A DNA stretch of 64,000 bases from Astropecten irregularis (taxonomy: Eukaryota > Echinodermata > Asteroidea > Paxillosida > Astropectinidae), in assembly GCA_963971285.1 (NCBI GenBank), contig OZ020245.1, positions 16,320,983 through 16,384,982 of the forward strand. The letters run 5' to 3'. Each line of letters opens with the position of its first letter. Within the stretch, counting starts at the first letter, position 1. A program made the translations under genes and the position numbers. Below, piece by piece: positions 12,568 through 24,985 of this stretch. The notes below the pieces were generated by a model. That model was given only the letters and a program-made list of their open reading frames with translations, was not told where the DNA came from and did not search any database.

Positions 12568-12928
12568 TTAAAGGTAGTATATCATACTTTGGTAAGAAAC
12601 AAAAACATAAATATTCACATATTTACTTACAGGATATGAAGATGGTGGTGGTAGAAACATACCATTAATTTTTTCCGCCTGAAATGGTGTATTTATCCAG
12701 AAATTTGTAAAACAACGACCGAAAATCTTTTTGATCTTTTAAAAGATCAAAAATAAAAGAAAAAAGACTTAAGAAATACAGTGGCTGTTTTTCACAGTTT
12801 TCTCAAAAAGTGGGCACCGTATGGGACTGAAATTTTCACAGATGACTGTTACTGTATCTGTCTTGATATTTTGCCCATCATGAATTTGTAATTCTTTGAT
12901 AAAAACAAAAGTATGATATTACCTTTAA
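12568..12928. mobile_element. TTAA-flanked MITE, family B copy
   Basis: Flanked by TTAA on both sides. It starts AGGTAGTATATCATACTTTG and ends CAAAAGTATGATATTACCT, an imperfect terminal inverted repeat. Confidence 0.7.
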
Positions 12929-14566
12929 AATAAAACTCGTGAAAGAAAATAAGTTTGCCACATAGATATAGGCATATCGCCAATGAACAATACTACATGC
13001 AATATTGCAATACAAGCGTATACCAGTGTCAAAAGCCGCATGATGACGATTGGTCCTTATGTTTGGCCAAGGACAAGACTGTTCAATGTAGGGCAGAATT
13101 CGTGTGTTAGGCAGCTCGATGCAATTAATCCCCGAATAGTCCTAGTCACAGACGGAGTGTGTAGGTCTACTCAAGTTTTTTAAAGGTCATCTACTCATCT
13201 TTAACGGTCTTCAGAAACGTAAGTGGCAAGGTCATTGAGGAGATACCGTATTTTTATGGGCTACGGAGTTTAAAATTGTATAACAAATTGTTCCACAATG
13301 CATTTCTCTTAGCCCTTCACAAAAGAAATGCACACTTCCGGTCTAACTTGCAATAAACTCAGTCGTGACCTTCGACCTGCTTTCTGGTACATCCATCCAT
13401 CTTCACCATTGAGCCTGTCTAGTCTTCGGGGTGCACCCAAGTAAATAGTTTCCCATAGGCTCCCATGCTTATTGCACATTTTCAAAAAAAAAAATTATTA
13501 AACATTTTCATTTTCCTTTCATGTTTATAATTATAGGGTGACCATTGACTTTTTTTAATTCTTTTTTTTTTTTTTTTAGAAAAGTCCATCCAAAGAAAAA
13601 TACCCTGAAAACGGCCACGTTGACTGGTGCCAGACTAAAAGAAAAGTACCCCTCCACTTCATGGCAAAGTCGAGCAACATAAGGGCCCCATTTCATCCAA
13701 ACAGCTCAAAGTGGAAAGTACAAACTCTGGTAACCGTGTTCCATTCATTTTCTCTACAAGACTTCACATGTAGGGTCTAGCAAATGATTTTATAAACAAT
13801 GTTTTTAGGGTATACAAAATATTAATGAGTTCCGCGGACTGTTTTGGACCTATTTACTGGAGTGCACCTTTCGGCAGAACAGTAATTTTATGTACCGTAT
13901 ACAATGGAGCGTCTCAACGTCACCCTGAATACAACACGTTCGCCAACCGTTTATTAAATCAGCGACATGTATAGGCTGTCGGTAATAGCATCTGCTAAGG
14001 CATAAAGTAAAAGGAATGTCATAAGAAAAATCATAAATGAGTGACCTCGAAGTCATGTTCCTTCCAACGCATAATCCGCTGGTAAAAGCTGGAGCCATGT
14101 AGCCCAGACATGTACGTTACATCATAATAAATGTCATCAGTAAAATCGTTGCCTGTGCTCAGTCCGCGTAATAAGATAACAGCCATGATGATCAAGCAAC
14201 TGTTTTCCACACTTGTTCGTATGCATACGGACAACCTTCGTAATTGTTGATGTTCAAGTTGTTCAATTGCCTACATTACAACACTTTCAACGCCAATTTG
14301 AAATCTTGGTCGGGATGTATTCTTATTATTTTGTTCAGTTAAAAACAAAAGCACGCATGATTTTAGTTACGGCATGAGGAACTAGACGCGACGTCGAAAA
14401 TTAGCATAAATAATGACCTTTTCATGAAGAACTCCCATGTCATTAATCTTCCTCATATACCGTGCATCGATATCACTGAATGGATGTGCCCTTCACCTTC
14501 TTTTTTTTTCATTTTAAATCGACTGATTTCAAGAGATTCTTCACTTGCTTCACCGATGCAAAGGTA

Positions 14567-14939
14567 TTAAAGGTATAATACATGATTGGTAAAGGTCACA
14601 GAGCAGCACCCACGCTTTGTCTGCCGATCCAGCATGTACATGAATCCTGTGAAAATTTGAGTTCAATCGGACATCCGAGTCACGAGAAAATAGCGAAAAC
14701 CTGACGCATTTTTTCTAATAAAACATGAAGAATGGTTTTGATCTTAACCCGAGCTCAGAACTGTTTTCGGTCTTTGTTTTACTAATTTCTGGATACATAC
14801 ACCATTTCAGGCGGAAATATTTTAACGGCATGTTTCTACCACGTTTCTACCAGCACCATCGTCATATCATTGAAAGTTACACATAAATCTGTGAACATTT
14901 CTGTTTGGGTATGTTACCAATCCTGTACTGTACCTTTAA
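14567..14939. mobile_element. TTAA-flanked MITE, family A, complete 373-bp copy
   Basis: TTAA then AGGTATAATACATGATTGG at the left, and CCAATCCTGTACTGTACCT then TTAA at the right. This is the best complete example of family A here. The TTAA target fits piggyBac-like or Kolobok-like transposases; no transposase gene is present. Confidence 0.8.
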
Positions 14940-17222
14940 CGACTGACAGGACGAACGAACGGAACATACAGATGAATTGGTTTGCCATTATTATAGCTGA
15001 GGTTTTCTTTATATAGGATGGTTGTCTTTTATCCAGCTCATATTGGCACACCTTTTACATAACTGGTCTTGAATATTACCGGGGGTATGAATTAGCTATA
15101 AATGCATTTGAAGCTCTTGTCAATGCTTATTATTATCATAATTAATCTGTGTTCATGGAATATAAGTAGTGAAATGTGAAATTAAATTGAAGGGATTGAT
15201 TACGTTGGAAGGATTTCCATTGTTGTGAATGCAGATTTGCGATGCATGACAACACCGCCAGACCAGTGGCATAGATAATAATGCAATTATTCCTCTCTGA
15301 ATATAATAAATGTTTTTTTTTTTTTCGACTGATTCCTTTTCCAAAATATTTCCGTTCTCTCGTTTTTGTCAAACACTGTTCTTATTCTAAGTCCTTTCAA
15401 TATTAAAATGAAGAGACTATATTTGTCATTGGAATCACAAAAAAAACATATTCATTACAGTCAATATAATAATTAAATATATTTGCATGCTACAACTTAC
15501 ATAAACGTAATTAAATAAGGATTCTATTTTCGATTTAAAATTATGCGAAATTTCTATAGCAGGTGCTTTTAAAATCAGGAGTAATGCTCGGGGGTTTGGC
15601 TGAAAATTGTTATATGCAGACATTGCCGTTGAATTTTGATTTAATTTTGAGAGCACAGAAGCCATTAATTTTGTGTCCCAGTCCCTTCGTTCGGAAAGTG
15701 TTTCGTAATTCAACAGTCACTTTCAATATAAATAATTATCATCATTGTCCAAAATAAGACGGCTGTTTCACGTGTGTGTATAGAAACGTTTAGAGAGAGC
15801 CGATGTGTACACAGGAAATAGCCGTCTTTATTAGTGGTTTGGTGAGGGCGCTGTTTCGGACGTCAAGTCAGAAAGAAAGTCCTTGGTTTTGTTTTACGAA
15901 GAAAATAAATTAGGTCCCCTTCCACACCCAAGTTTCGGGTCCATTTCGTTGATCCACTTCAAAATAACAATACAACTTGAACAAAAACCTGTAGGCCTCC
16001 CTAAGCCAAGTTTGCTAAAAAAAGGCAGAAAAAATATTCATATTGAAATACATGTAATGTCATACACTATAGTGATATTTTGGCAATTTGGGCATAATTT
16101 CATACTGGGTACTTTCTGAAAGCTCGGCTTCGCTTCTGAGCTGGCTTTCACGAAAGCTGCCATACAGCCGCCGCATTTCTACCTTTTTGCAATAAAACAC
16201 ATTGTGTAATATAATTATCAAATATGACGTGTAATAAAGAACCATGCGTAAGGCTTATAAATCAGTTTCTTCACAACCCTAATGCATTTCAACTGACAAT
16301 ATCCAAACTTAGGGCGATGGTTAGCACTAAGGAAAGGACAGTTGGTAAAACTTGGTATATTGGCCAACTTCACTCACGATAAATGTGGTATACGTGTACA
16401 TGTATACATTATTGGCAAAAATACAGAGCATCACTGTTTAGTTCCGGCCTGAAAGCTTCATACATATTATTTGAAAAGCCCATATACTGTTCTATACTAG
16501 AACCCTCAGTTCTGTTGAATAGTCCCCATGGCAAGCCCTCATAATTAAAAACAAATTACAGAAAGAAAATATAATTATTTATGAAACGAACACCGCTTGG
16601 TTTTCTCGAAAAGAACGGACGATTTTGATCGATTTTTTTCTCTCGTGTATTGTAAGAACTAGATATAACTGGAATGAATTATTGTTAAAAACCAAACCCA
16701 TCCTATTTACTATACCATCAAGAGTGCCGGCACAATGCGTTTTTTAAGAAATAAATTGGTTAATTTCAGCCTGCGGACTATAATATACGATAATGTGAGC
16801 AAAAAATAATTCGAAGTTGAACTTAGATTCTGTCCCAAGCAAAAGGTAGTCGGTTCGAATCCAGTCTTGACTTTTTTTTAGCGCTAAACCCATATTGTAC
16901 TATCTTGTGAACATCCCGAGTAAAAGCTCTCATTTTTTTTTTATCCTAAACCAAAATGTCAGTAAAAGTATATCTGCAAAACCAGATGATGGCAGATGTT
17001 TTGAGCAGTCTGAATGAATACGAAAAATCACTTAGTCACTTTATAGTTATCATAAAAACATGCAGTTTTCCTTAATGTAGCATATGCTGTTCATACCTCT
17101 CGATGAATCATAATTGTCCTCAAGGGAATTTACCAATCATATCGTCACAATCATGGCGAAGATTTCAGATTTCAACTTTGATTCAAAGTATGCATAAGTT
17201 TTCAATAAAAAATCGAAGTTTT

Positions 17223-20200
17223 TCACATAGTAACTGTCTTGTTCTTTTTGGCGTTTTCCTTGGTGTGAACCATACCCAGTCGGTCTTTGAGTTTATCTGG
17301 TCCTAGTGCCGTATAAAACACGGGGATGTTTTCACCCCGATGCCGCGGCTCGTGGTTATCGGAAGGGACGGTGTGGGGCTTCACTCCGTTCCTTGCTCGG
17401 AGAGAGTACGGTGTGCGTGGGATGGACGTTACATCGGGTAGCTCCGTGGTACTACGGTCCGTGCGCAATCGGCTCTCGGCTCCTTCGTTCTTTGGCAAGA
17501 CATCGGCGGCTGTAGAGGTTCTCTGATCGGTAGCCTCGTCGGGGTTTTTACCACCGTCCCCTGCCGATATGACGGCCCGGAATTGGTGCTGACGGCGCGA
17601 CAGCAGCATGCTCTGTTTGGCCCGCAGGTGTGACGGCGTGGTAACTACTTCATCAATCTGCCTGAGTAGACCGCTACGGTGCCTGTCCAGATTCTCCAGC
17701 GACTTCTTAAACTGACGCTTCTGTCGGTCCATGACGGCCGTGCTGTACGCTTTCTCTCCGTCGATGCGACGCATGACGCTGCTCAGGCGGCTGCGTTCGA
17801 CGTCGTTCAGTACGGAGACGCGAGACGCAGTGCGTCTGGTCTGACGCACTATGTTCATGTACTTGGTGTACGTGGCCGACTCGGACTTGCCGATGTTGAC
17901 GCCGCTTTCGCCGCTGAGGGCGCATGCTTTCAGAGGGTCCAAGTAGGTTCCTGCAAGAGAATAAAGACATAGTAAAGTGACACACAATCGTTTCCATCAT
18001 TTTTGTGTGAATTTACATCAAGACCAAATCAAGGGAAAACGTTCAACGACAAGCCTAAAATCAATATTCCAAAATAAATATGAATTCTGAAAGATGACTG
18101 GCGCGGTATTCGAACCAGCGTTATTCCGGTGGTCGATTGTTCGAATCCCGCTCCAGTCTATTTTTCTTTGTTCACTTTCAATGGCTGATATTACTTATGG
18201 TCATTATACATGCAGTGTAGCATAACACATAGCAGAATATCTGCTAAGTAGAGGTTAAGGCTGTAACCATGCACTGCAGGCCCACTATCAGCCAGTTATA
18301 TTCATGCTGCACGTGAACACAATGGACATTAGTGGCAGCATCCCATGCAGCACAGCCCGACTGCACAGAGACACCCTATACACGTATTTCTCTCTGGCAT
18401 GGACGACCAAATGTTTCAAAACATGACACCTTCTCGATAGAAACAAGGGAGCAATCAAGATGTTAGCAAATTAACAACCCAATATTTTTGTCAAACAGTA
18501 TAACGGTTGCGTCATTTGCTGTTTTCAACAAATTCCAGACAAACATTACATTGTTGCCTCCCCCTCAAAAACTCAGGCTGCGATGTTGAATAAGAAAGGC
18601 ATTTGGATGGATACGTTATAGGGGTTAATACAATCATTAAGGAATCCCAATTAATACGTGAGTTTGGAGTTCATAGTGCTGAAAAAAGATAACATGGTGA
18701 AACGTTCAGCCGTTCCGTTACCTAAGTTCTTTCGCATTTCTTTGCTCAATGCTCGTTTGCCGTCGATACGTATTTCCATGTTGTGAGTCTGTACATGTCG
18801 ACCGCCGTTATAATCAGCCGATACAGTCCTTAGCAACAGCTCTTCTCCTTGCCTCGGACTCAAGAATTCCAAACTGCAACCGGCCAGTGGAGAGAGAACG
18901 CCGTCCCGCCTTCCGTACTGAAATAATCAGACTCTTCTTCTTCTAGCCTTTACGCTAGTTTCTTCAAGTTCTTCACAGATGGCGGAAAGTTTCAGAATCA
19001 TTTGAGACGAGTTTCCAGTCAAAGTCTTGCACTTCACGTTAGGCCTATATCTCCTTCACATATAGCGCTCGCACTCACTCCAAAGTCGTCAATTTGGTAG
19101 GCCTATACCCATATAGCCACTAGCCAGCCCCGATTCTTGTATGGTTTCCCATAGAGCAAGTCCTATCTTTACAGCAACTGGTAGGCCTATCATAAGCCAT
19201 GAGTCCATTGAGAGCATCCTTGAGTTGGTATTATAAAACCCACAAGGATTCTTTCCGTGTAAATCCTATTCACTACGGAGGAGTTTAGAGCCCAGTTTTG
19301 TGGGCTCATGAGCACCGCGGGCAGGGTAGGCATGGGCGACGATGACGCGGCCAAAATGATGGTCCCATGAGTGCGCCGAACTGGAGGATCACTAATCCCA
19401 CGATTAGATCCTCTATTTACCCTTCGCGGATACCTGTTATATTTAAAGACGCAGACTCGTTTTGAATAACTCTTCAATAGTCGGTAGATTGTTCTTCCTG
19501 TTGGATGAGTTAAGGCCTTTTGAGTTACACCGAATGGATTGCCGTCCATACACGAAGCCAGGCAAAATATTTTAACGTCGAACTGACTGGCCTTACAGGT
19601 ATCATTTGGCCACAAGAACAAGTGTTAGGTACGGTCAAACGGTGGATTCAAGAATCGTCCTGTATAAAAAGTCTTGGTAAATAATGATTCCCAAACCATG
19701 GAAGTAAGATGCTCAAACTTGCAAGATGTAGACCTATTAGCTAATTGGTAGCGAGAGGTACGCCCCCGATTAAGGAAATGACATTTTGCCGTATTCAATC
19801 TCTTGAGCCTTCGATTCGAACCAGGGGCGTCGGTCGCCTCTAAAAACATCAGGAAGACATAATACTCTCTGACTTAGTGACGTCATATAACATGGATATT
19901 AATAGCCTAAGTCACGTGCCTGACGGACGACTAATACACGGGTTTACACTTCCAAAAAAGCGCATGCGTGATAGTGCCTCGATCAAAACTGCCGAAGTGT
20001 AAACCCGTGTATTGTCTTCGACAATGGACGGGCTTACACTTCGAAAAGTGCGCACGCGTGGAAGTGCCTCGTTTCGAAGTTGCGATCAAAATCCAAGATG
20101 GCCGCCATGGTGTAAACCCGTGTATATTCAACGCAAGTGTCACGTGACAGATCACCTGGTCCATGGGTTCCCGTACACGTCAACCTCCTATACAGTATAC

Positions 20201-22495
20201 CGAAAAGATTGATAGATGGGTCAATATTCCCTTTATTTATTTCAGGTTTATGTAACTAACGGGATTTGGAAAACTCAAGAGAACATTAATCCCCTCTCTG
20301 TTATGACAATAAGCTGTGTAACGGATTGCAACAACGACACTTGCCCGAGGGGTTTATTCTGTGTAGGATTCTTGCAAACCGTGCTATACTTAAGGACACT
20401 TTTACAGACACTGCCACAAAGTACTTGGATAAACATGTCTACGAGGCCTGATGAGGCTCATTCAGCGATTCAGCAGGGGACAGGCTTATTATGACGTACT
20501 TTCCTAGAATGATCACATTCAGTCCGAAGTTTGTTCAGGTTAATGATCATGAAACAGGACATTCAGTCGCCTGCCATGCTGGCGTCTTCAATAGATGAAA
20601 CCCGATGGGAGTTCTCAGGACGATCGATCGGGGGAAACTTGAAGAGGTATTGCCTGTTTGGAGGTCAGGGGAAATGAGCGTGGACACACAGCACGGCAGC
20701 GACATTTTTTCTTCAGATTTTTCTTCCCCGAAAAAGTGGTATAGCGAACAGTAATCATTCCTTAAAACTCCACTAGAGTACCCTTTTTGGTGGAAAATAG
20801 AGCATTTTGTTAAATGAGCGAGAAATAATTGCATGTTTTCAGATTCATTTTTGTTCCAACTGAGAACAGTTGACGTTGTTCCTGGTATTCACATCCAACA
20901 AAACAACTGATCAACATTCTTGTGAGCCACAATATGTATAATTATGTTCATTGTTAGCAGAGCACCGCACAAAAGATCTCTTGTTTGGACACAGAAGGGT
21001 CATAAAATCAATGGACTTATGGGTAAAGCCGTTTTGAGATGGTAGGATGTTATGGCTTTTATAGCATTCACTGGAGGAATGGGTTCCCCTCGCGTTACAC
21101 TCTTGCCTCGTGAACAAAATTAAAGGTGAGCATGGAAGACAAAATCAACACAACAACTTCAACAAAACTTTAGCGAGCCTGACCAAATGCTATATAAACA
21201 GAATGATCTAAGCCGCAACAACTCCCAATGCCCAATCTCCGATGGTTCTGCTAAGCAAAAGCGTAGAATCGGCTCTTAAATGTGATATCATACTTTGGTT
21301 TTCATCAAAGAAGTACAGATTCATGGGCACAAATATCAAGGAAGATACAGTAACAGTCATCTGTGAAAATTTCAGTCCCATACGGTGCCCACTTTTGAGA
21401 AAACAGTGAAAAACAGCCATAGTATTTCTGAAGTCTTTTCTCTTTTATGTTTTATCTTTTAATAAGATTAAAAACATTTTCGGTCGTCGTTTTACTAATT
21501 TCTGGATAAATGCACAATTTAAGGGGGAAGATTTTAACAGTACGTTTCTACCACCACCATCTTCATACCCAATAATTTATATATACATAAATCTGTGAAC
21601 ATTTCTGTTTTGGTTTCTTACCAAAGTATGATACAACCTTGAATGGAAGCAGTGCGCTTTAGGGGTTCTATAATGGCATTAGACCATAGGCCAAACATCT
21701 GATTTTCTTTTCCCCCTTGAAACCCCCTTGAAAGTAATGGTGTCGCACCGATGCATTTTCTTGTATTTCTCCAAGGGATACCAGTTCAGCAACACGGAGC
21801 TTTCCCTTTGATATTATCATATTGTTGACATGGCCATAGTCCCAGCTCTCAAATGATTACAATTAACGACAAATATAACTTCGACCTACAAGCTTGATTT
21901 GGTTCATAGATTCTGGTTTTGATTGGTTGATTTTGGTTCAGGGCCTTATCACACGAAGTGATCTTCACGGGTATTACCCGGAGACAACCAACTGACACCA
22001 ACGACATTTCCATGACATTGCCTCACAATTGCAATTCTTGTGGATTGCTTAAAGGCACAGTACAGTATTGGTAACAAACCCAAACTTTTCTCGTGACTCA
22101 GATGGCCGATTGAGCTAAAATGTTCACAGGTTTACCAATTCATGTACATGCTGGATCAGACAAAGGCCGTTCTGTGACCATTACCAATCATGACTGTATT
22201 ATACCTTTAAACACAAGACGTTAAATATCCCCACCGTGACTTTAAGAAGCAACAAGACATGTTTATCCCGTGATGATAAAAATATGATTATGATAATGAC
22301 ATCTGTTACTTTTTTAGAGGCCAAGAATGATATCTTTGAGAAAAAAACGGTGCAACCTTTTCCCTTCCTTAATTTGTTTCAATAGATATTTTGTTTCCCC
22401 TAGTGAAAAAAAAAGGCTCTGGATCATAGCTACTCACCTCTTGGCTTGGAAGTTGCGTTGATGGCACTGGCGCCATCTTCGGACTTGCTCGCCAT
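17223..22495 (-). CDS. Unidentified 261-residue basic coiled-coil-like protein, two exons
   Basis: Exon 1 is 22438-22495, from ATG in the context ACCATGGCG, encoding MASKSEDGASAINATSKPR plus one base. It ends in a GTGAGT donor. Exon 2 is 17223-17950, after the acceptor CTTGCAG, and the phases match (1 base + 2 bases make Gly). The protein has a short Ser/Ala-rich N-terminus. Residues about 50-130 are Arg/Lys/Glu-rich and probably helical (RQKRQFKKSLENLDRHRSG, RAKQSMLLSRRQHQFR). A disordered region follows, then a basic tail ending KENAKKNKTVTM. There is no signal peptide or membrane segment, so a cytosolic or nuclear location is likely. I do not recognise the family. Third positions are G+C-rich, unlike the flanks, which supports real coding. 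The 4.5-kb intron holds repeats and a possible alternative exon. Confidence 0.75.
18095..18182. repeat. Two tRNA-SINE ends fused head-to-head
   Basis: The left half reads gactggcgcggtattcgaac, a minus-strand B-box end. The right half reads gttcgaatcccgctccagtc followed by tatttttctttgttcac, a plus-strand end of the same family. The two halves form an inverted pair. Confidence 0.7.
18722..18779 (-). CDS. Candidate alternative first coding exon for the 17223-22495 gene
   Basis: ATG at 18779 opens MEIRIDGKRALSKEMRKNL plus one base, ending at a GTAACG donor. The phase fits the acceptor of the exon at 17950, so a transcript starting here would join in frame. The open frame continues upstream to 18873, where TTCTCTCTCCACTGG and then TTGCAG form a good acceptor, so it could also be an internal exon (18722-18873) with a different incoming phase. 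That phase does not match the exon at 22438-22495. Coding character is moderate. Confidence 0.35.
19720..19840 (+). repeat. Degenerate tRNA-derived SINE
   Basis: An A-box-like block, tagctaattggtagcgag, is followed about 75 bp later by a B-box-like gattcgaacc. The spacing is longer than in a tRNA gene, so this is a remnant. Confidence 0.4.
19933..20125. repeat. Repeated AATACACGGGTTTACACTT inverted motif
   Basis: AATACACGGGTTTACACTTC at 19933 pairs with its complement ending at 20013. A second related half starts GACGGGCTTACACTTCG near 20029 and pairs with TGTAAACCCGTGTAT at 20111-20125. Two short foldback units therefore lie side by side. Confidence 0.65.
21276..21645. mobile_element. TTAA-type MITE, family B copy
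   Basis: It starts TTAAATGTGATATCATACTT and ends ccaaagtatgatacaacctt. The right TTAA has decayed. Confidence 0.6.
22049..22210. mobile_element. TTAA-flanked MITE, family A internally deleted copy
   Basis: TTAA flanks both sides. It has family A ends and the block tctcgtgactcagatggccg, but about 200 bp of the interior are missing. Confidence 0.65.
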
Positions 22496-23204
22496 GGTAA
22501 CGTGTGTTGTCTACGTCATCATCTCAGCTGTGTGGCCGACATTATTTCCACACTCAGAACGAACGATGAATTCGCATGTTGCAAGGGCTCTGTCCAGATG
22601 AAACTTGTTGTCAAACTCCGCACATGTACTGTCGCCTACCGGTATATACAACATAGGAATACTGTATTCAAGAAGTATGTATGCTGACTAATGAAAAGGG
22701 TAATCAACACTATACATGTACATGCAATCATAGTATACCGTATACAAGAACAGACACAAAACTGCTGAGTTGAACGCAATTTCCATATCAATGCTTGTCA
22801 AAACATCAGTCTCAGCGATACACCATTTTAGAACCGATGTAAATTACTTACGCAGCAGAGAAATTGAGTGGTTGTCCCCTGCATTGGGAACAAAGCTTGC
22901 CCTGGAGTGGATAAACACATGGGCTGCCGTAAGTGGTCGGCAAGCAACGAATCAACAAGAATTTAATTCAATCAGTCAGACCATAGAGGAAGAAATAGAG
23001 AAAGACACTAAAACGGTCAACCAAGGCAGCCATCGGAAGAAAGCAGACGACGAATTAGACACGCAAATGTTGCAATAGACCCTACTCACTTTTCCTGATA
23101 AGAATAAATATCACCCTTAATATATTATGTGAGTGGTTTCAAGGCTTCTGACAGAAAACGAACAAAGATTATTGTATTTATATAAAGACCCCACCAACAT
23201 GGGG

Positions 23205-23295
23205 CTGGAAAGCTCAGTTGGTACGAACGCTGGTGTCAGGTATTCCGGAGATCTCTGGTTCGAATCCCGCGCCAGTCATGCAGTTTTCTTTTGTT
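23205..23295 (+). repeat. tRNA-derived SINE, plus-strand copy
   Basis: A-box gctcagttggtacgaacg and B-box ggttcgaatcccgcgccagt, followed by a tail with ttttcttttgttaacc. It is the same family as the copies near 36705, 39985, 44285 and 54385. Confidence 0.75.
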
Positions 23296-23334
23296 AACCA
23301 TGGATATTAATTGATTTTGGTCGGGAAATAGATA

Positions 23335-23580
23335 ATATGCAAATTAGGCTTGCCCTTCACCGACGTGGTTGAGCGCTGTATACTCAGTGCTAGACCCCAG
23401 CTATCACCCTGCAGACCCCAACTAGCTCGGTGGCCTAGCAGGTAACTGCACTAGTAAGCAGGAGGTCGTGGGTTCGAATCCCACCTGAGCAAGCATGTGA
23501 TTTTTTTCTCACGTGCTCTCACAAGCACTGAGTATACAGTGCTCATCCACGTCGGTGAAGGGCAAGCCTAATTTGCATAT
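23335..23580. mobile_element. Composite: tRNA-SINE enclosed by 57-bp terminal inverted repeats
   Basis: The outer ends ATATGCAAATTAGGC at 23335 and GCCTAATTTGCATAT at 23580 belong to inverted arms of about 57 bp with roughly two mismatches (inner ends ACTCAGTGCT / AGCACTGAGT). Between the arms lies a tRNA-like unit with A-box tagctcggtggcctagcagg and B-box gggttcgaatcccacctgag. Related copies are at 63876-64000 and, degraded, near 39470-39740. Confidence 0.75.
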
Positions 23581-24568
23581 TTTCTTTGTTAAAGTTTCAA
23601 TTTTTCAAAATTAACAAGTCAGTTTTCACTGTGGTAATATACCAGTAATAAGTTAACGACTTCGATGATACCGATATGTTTACTGTGGAGGTACAAAACA
23701 ATACGTGTCCAAAGCAGGCCAATGTGTTACGGTATGTCACCACAAACACTATCTATCTCAATGATATAAATTGTGTGGCAACCCCGAACCGTGAAAATTA
23801 ATCCTAGTTCCTGTTTTATTCAACCATGGAGGACTGGAACTTGGAAAGACAAAACAGGACCACAAATATCTCAACGGTATATGCCTATGATCACGGTGGT
23901 GCTATAAATATACCACGTACTTCAAATACGGTGCACTCCACCACATAAAGCCTGAAATACTAGCTTGAAACCTTGAACAGTAAAATATAAAAACAACCAG
24001 ATTTGAAACAACCTTAGAACTTACAGCTTTCTAAACGTCTGAGGAAATTAGTCGGTATAAGCGAGTCCTCCGTCTAGTTTCTGGTAGAGTCCATGAACGA
24101 CATGTTCCCTTGACTACAACTACACCATGTCTGAGCATAATTCTCTCCCAGATTCACTCAACAATCCAGTCAAGTTACCTGTTAGTTTTTCTGACTGTTG
24201 TGCCGCTCTACAACATAGCCTGGGGAAAGAAATCTCCAACGGGGGTAAATACTACAATGATGGGGACCTTCTCGTGGGGGAGTTCAAACCTTTATCCAAT
24301 AATTCCACAATGGATTACAGTGGCCACACATTCAACCTCCGTCACGCATGATTACGTTTGACACAGAAATCCCACACAAAGACGCCACAATGCCTCACTT
24401 CACTTCACCTGATGACCCATTCTACCCGTAAAATTTGGTGAATGGTAAAAAAAGTTATTTACACCGTAACCAGTGGTGACGGTCTGGAATGATTAGGAGG
24501 AATATTGAAATGTCACACAAACTATTTCTTGTGCTTTTAAGACACGAAGTACACTATGTTGCATGGTC

Positions 24569-24985
24569 TTAAAGAGGATGTTCAACACTCACCAAACCTC
24601 GCTTTATTTGTTAGAACTATAATCATTAAATTACTTGACATGAGAAAAAAAAAAAAAAAATCTCACACTGAACACATGCAACCCTCAAGCTAACCCAAAA
24701 TTGAAACTGTCTGAATTTCGTCAATGGGGGCAGCAGACATTTAATGAAAAGGCTCCGTAATATGACGTCACGAAATCAGACAGTTTTGTCTGCTGCCCCC
24801 ATTGACGAAATTCAGACAGTTTCAATTTTGGGGTAGCTTGCGGGTTGAGCATGTTGAGAGAAAAATCATCAAAAAAGACTCTCTTTCTGTGTTCAGTGTG
24901 AGATAAATATTTTTTTAAAGTAATTTAATGATTATAGTTCTAACAAATAAAGCGAGGTTTGGTGAGTGTTGAACATCCTCTTTAA
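24569..24985. mobile_element. 417-bp TTAA-flanked foldback MITE with ~190-bp arms
   Basis: TTAA at 24569-24572 and 24982-24985 flanks ends AGAGGATGTTCAACACTC and GAGTGTTGAACATCCTCT. The arms continue inwards almost without a break (ataatcattaaattactt; ttcgtcaatgggggcagcag), leaving a loop of about 40 bases around ggctccgtaatatgacgtca. It is a near-complete inverted repeat. Confidence 0.85.

Larger units (their letters stand above)
9497..17222. other. Gene-free stretch with MITEs
   Basis: No exon is supported. Contents: TTAA MITEs at 12568-12928 and 14567-14939, and isolated SINE B-box remnants (ggttcaaatccc near 10146, ggttcgaatcc near 16852). The longer open frames (9921-10268, 11670-12023, 15435-15713) have random-looking composition. 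The 95-codon frame at 9508, which begins in a good Kozak context, also shows no domain. Confidence 0.5.
20126..22437. other. Intronic sequence of the 17223-22495 gene
   Basis: It contains TTAA MITEs at 21276-21645 and 22049-22210. Open frames at 20216-20494 and 20547-20834 have no recognisable features. Confidence 0.5.

Noticed and set aside
19190-19849. Two long minus-strand open frames
   Set aside because: No domain; they overlap a SINE remnant and lie in the intron of another gene.
23420-23495. tRNA gene
   Set aside because: A and B boxes are present, but the sequence does not pair into a tRNA acceptor stem, and it lies in a repeat family; SINE-derived.
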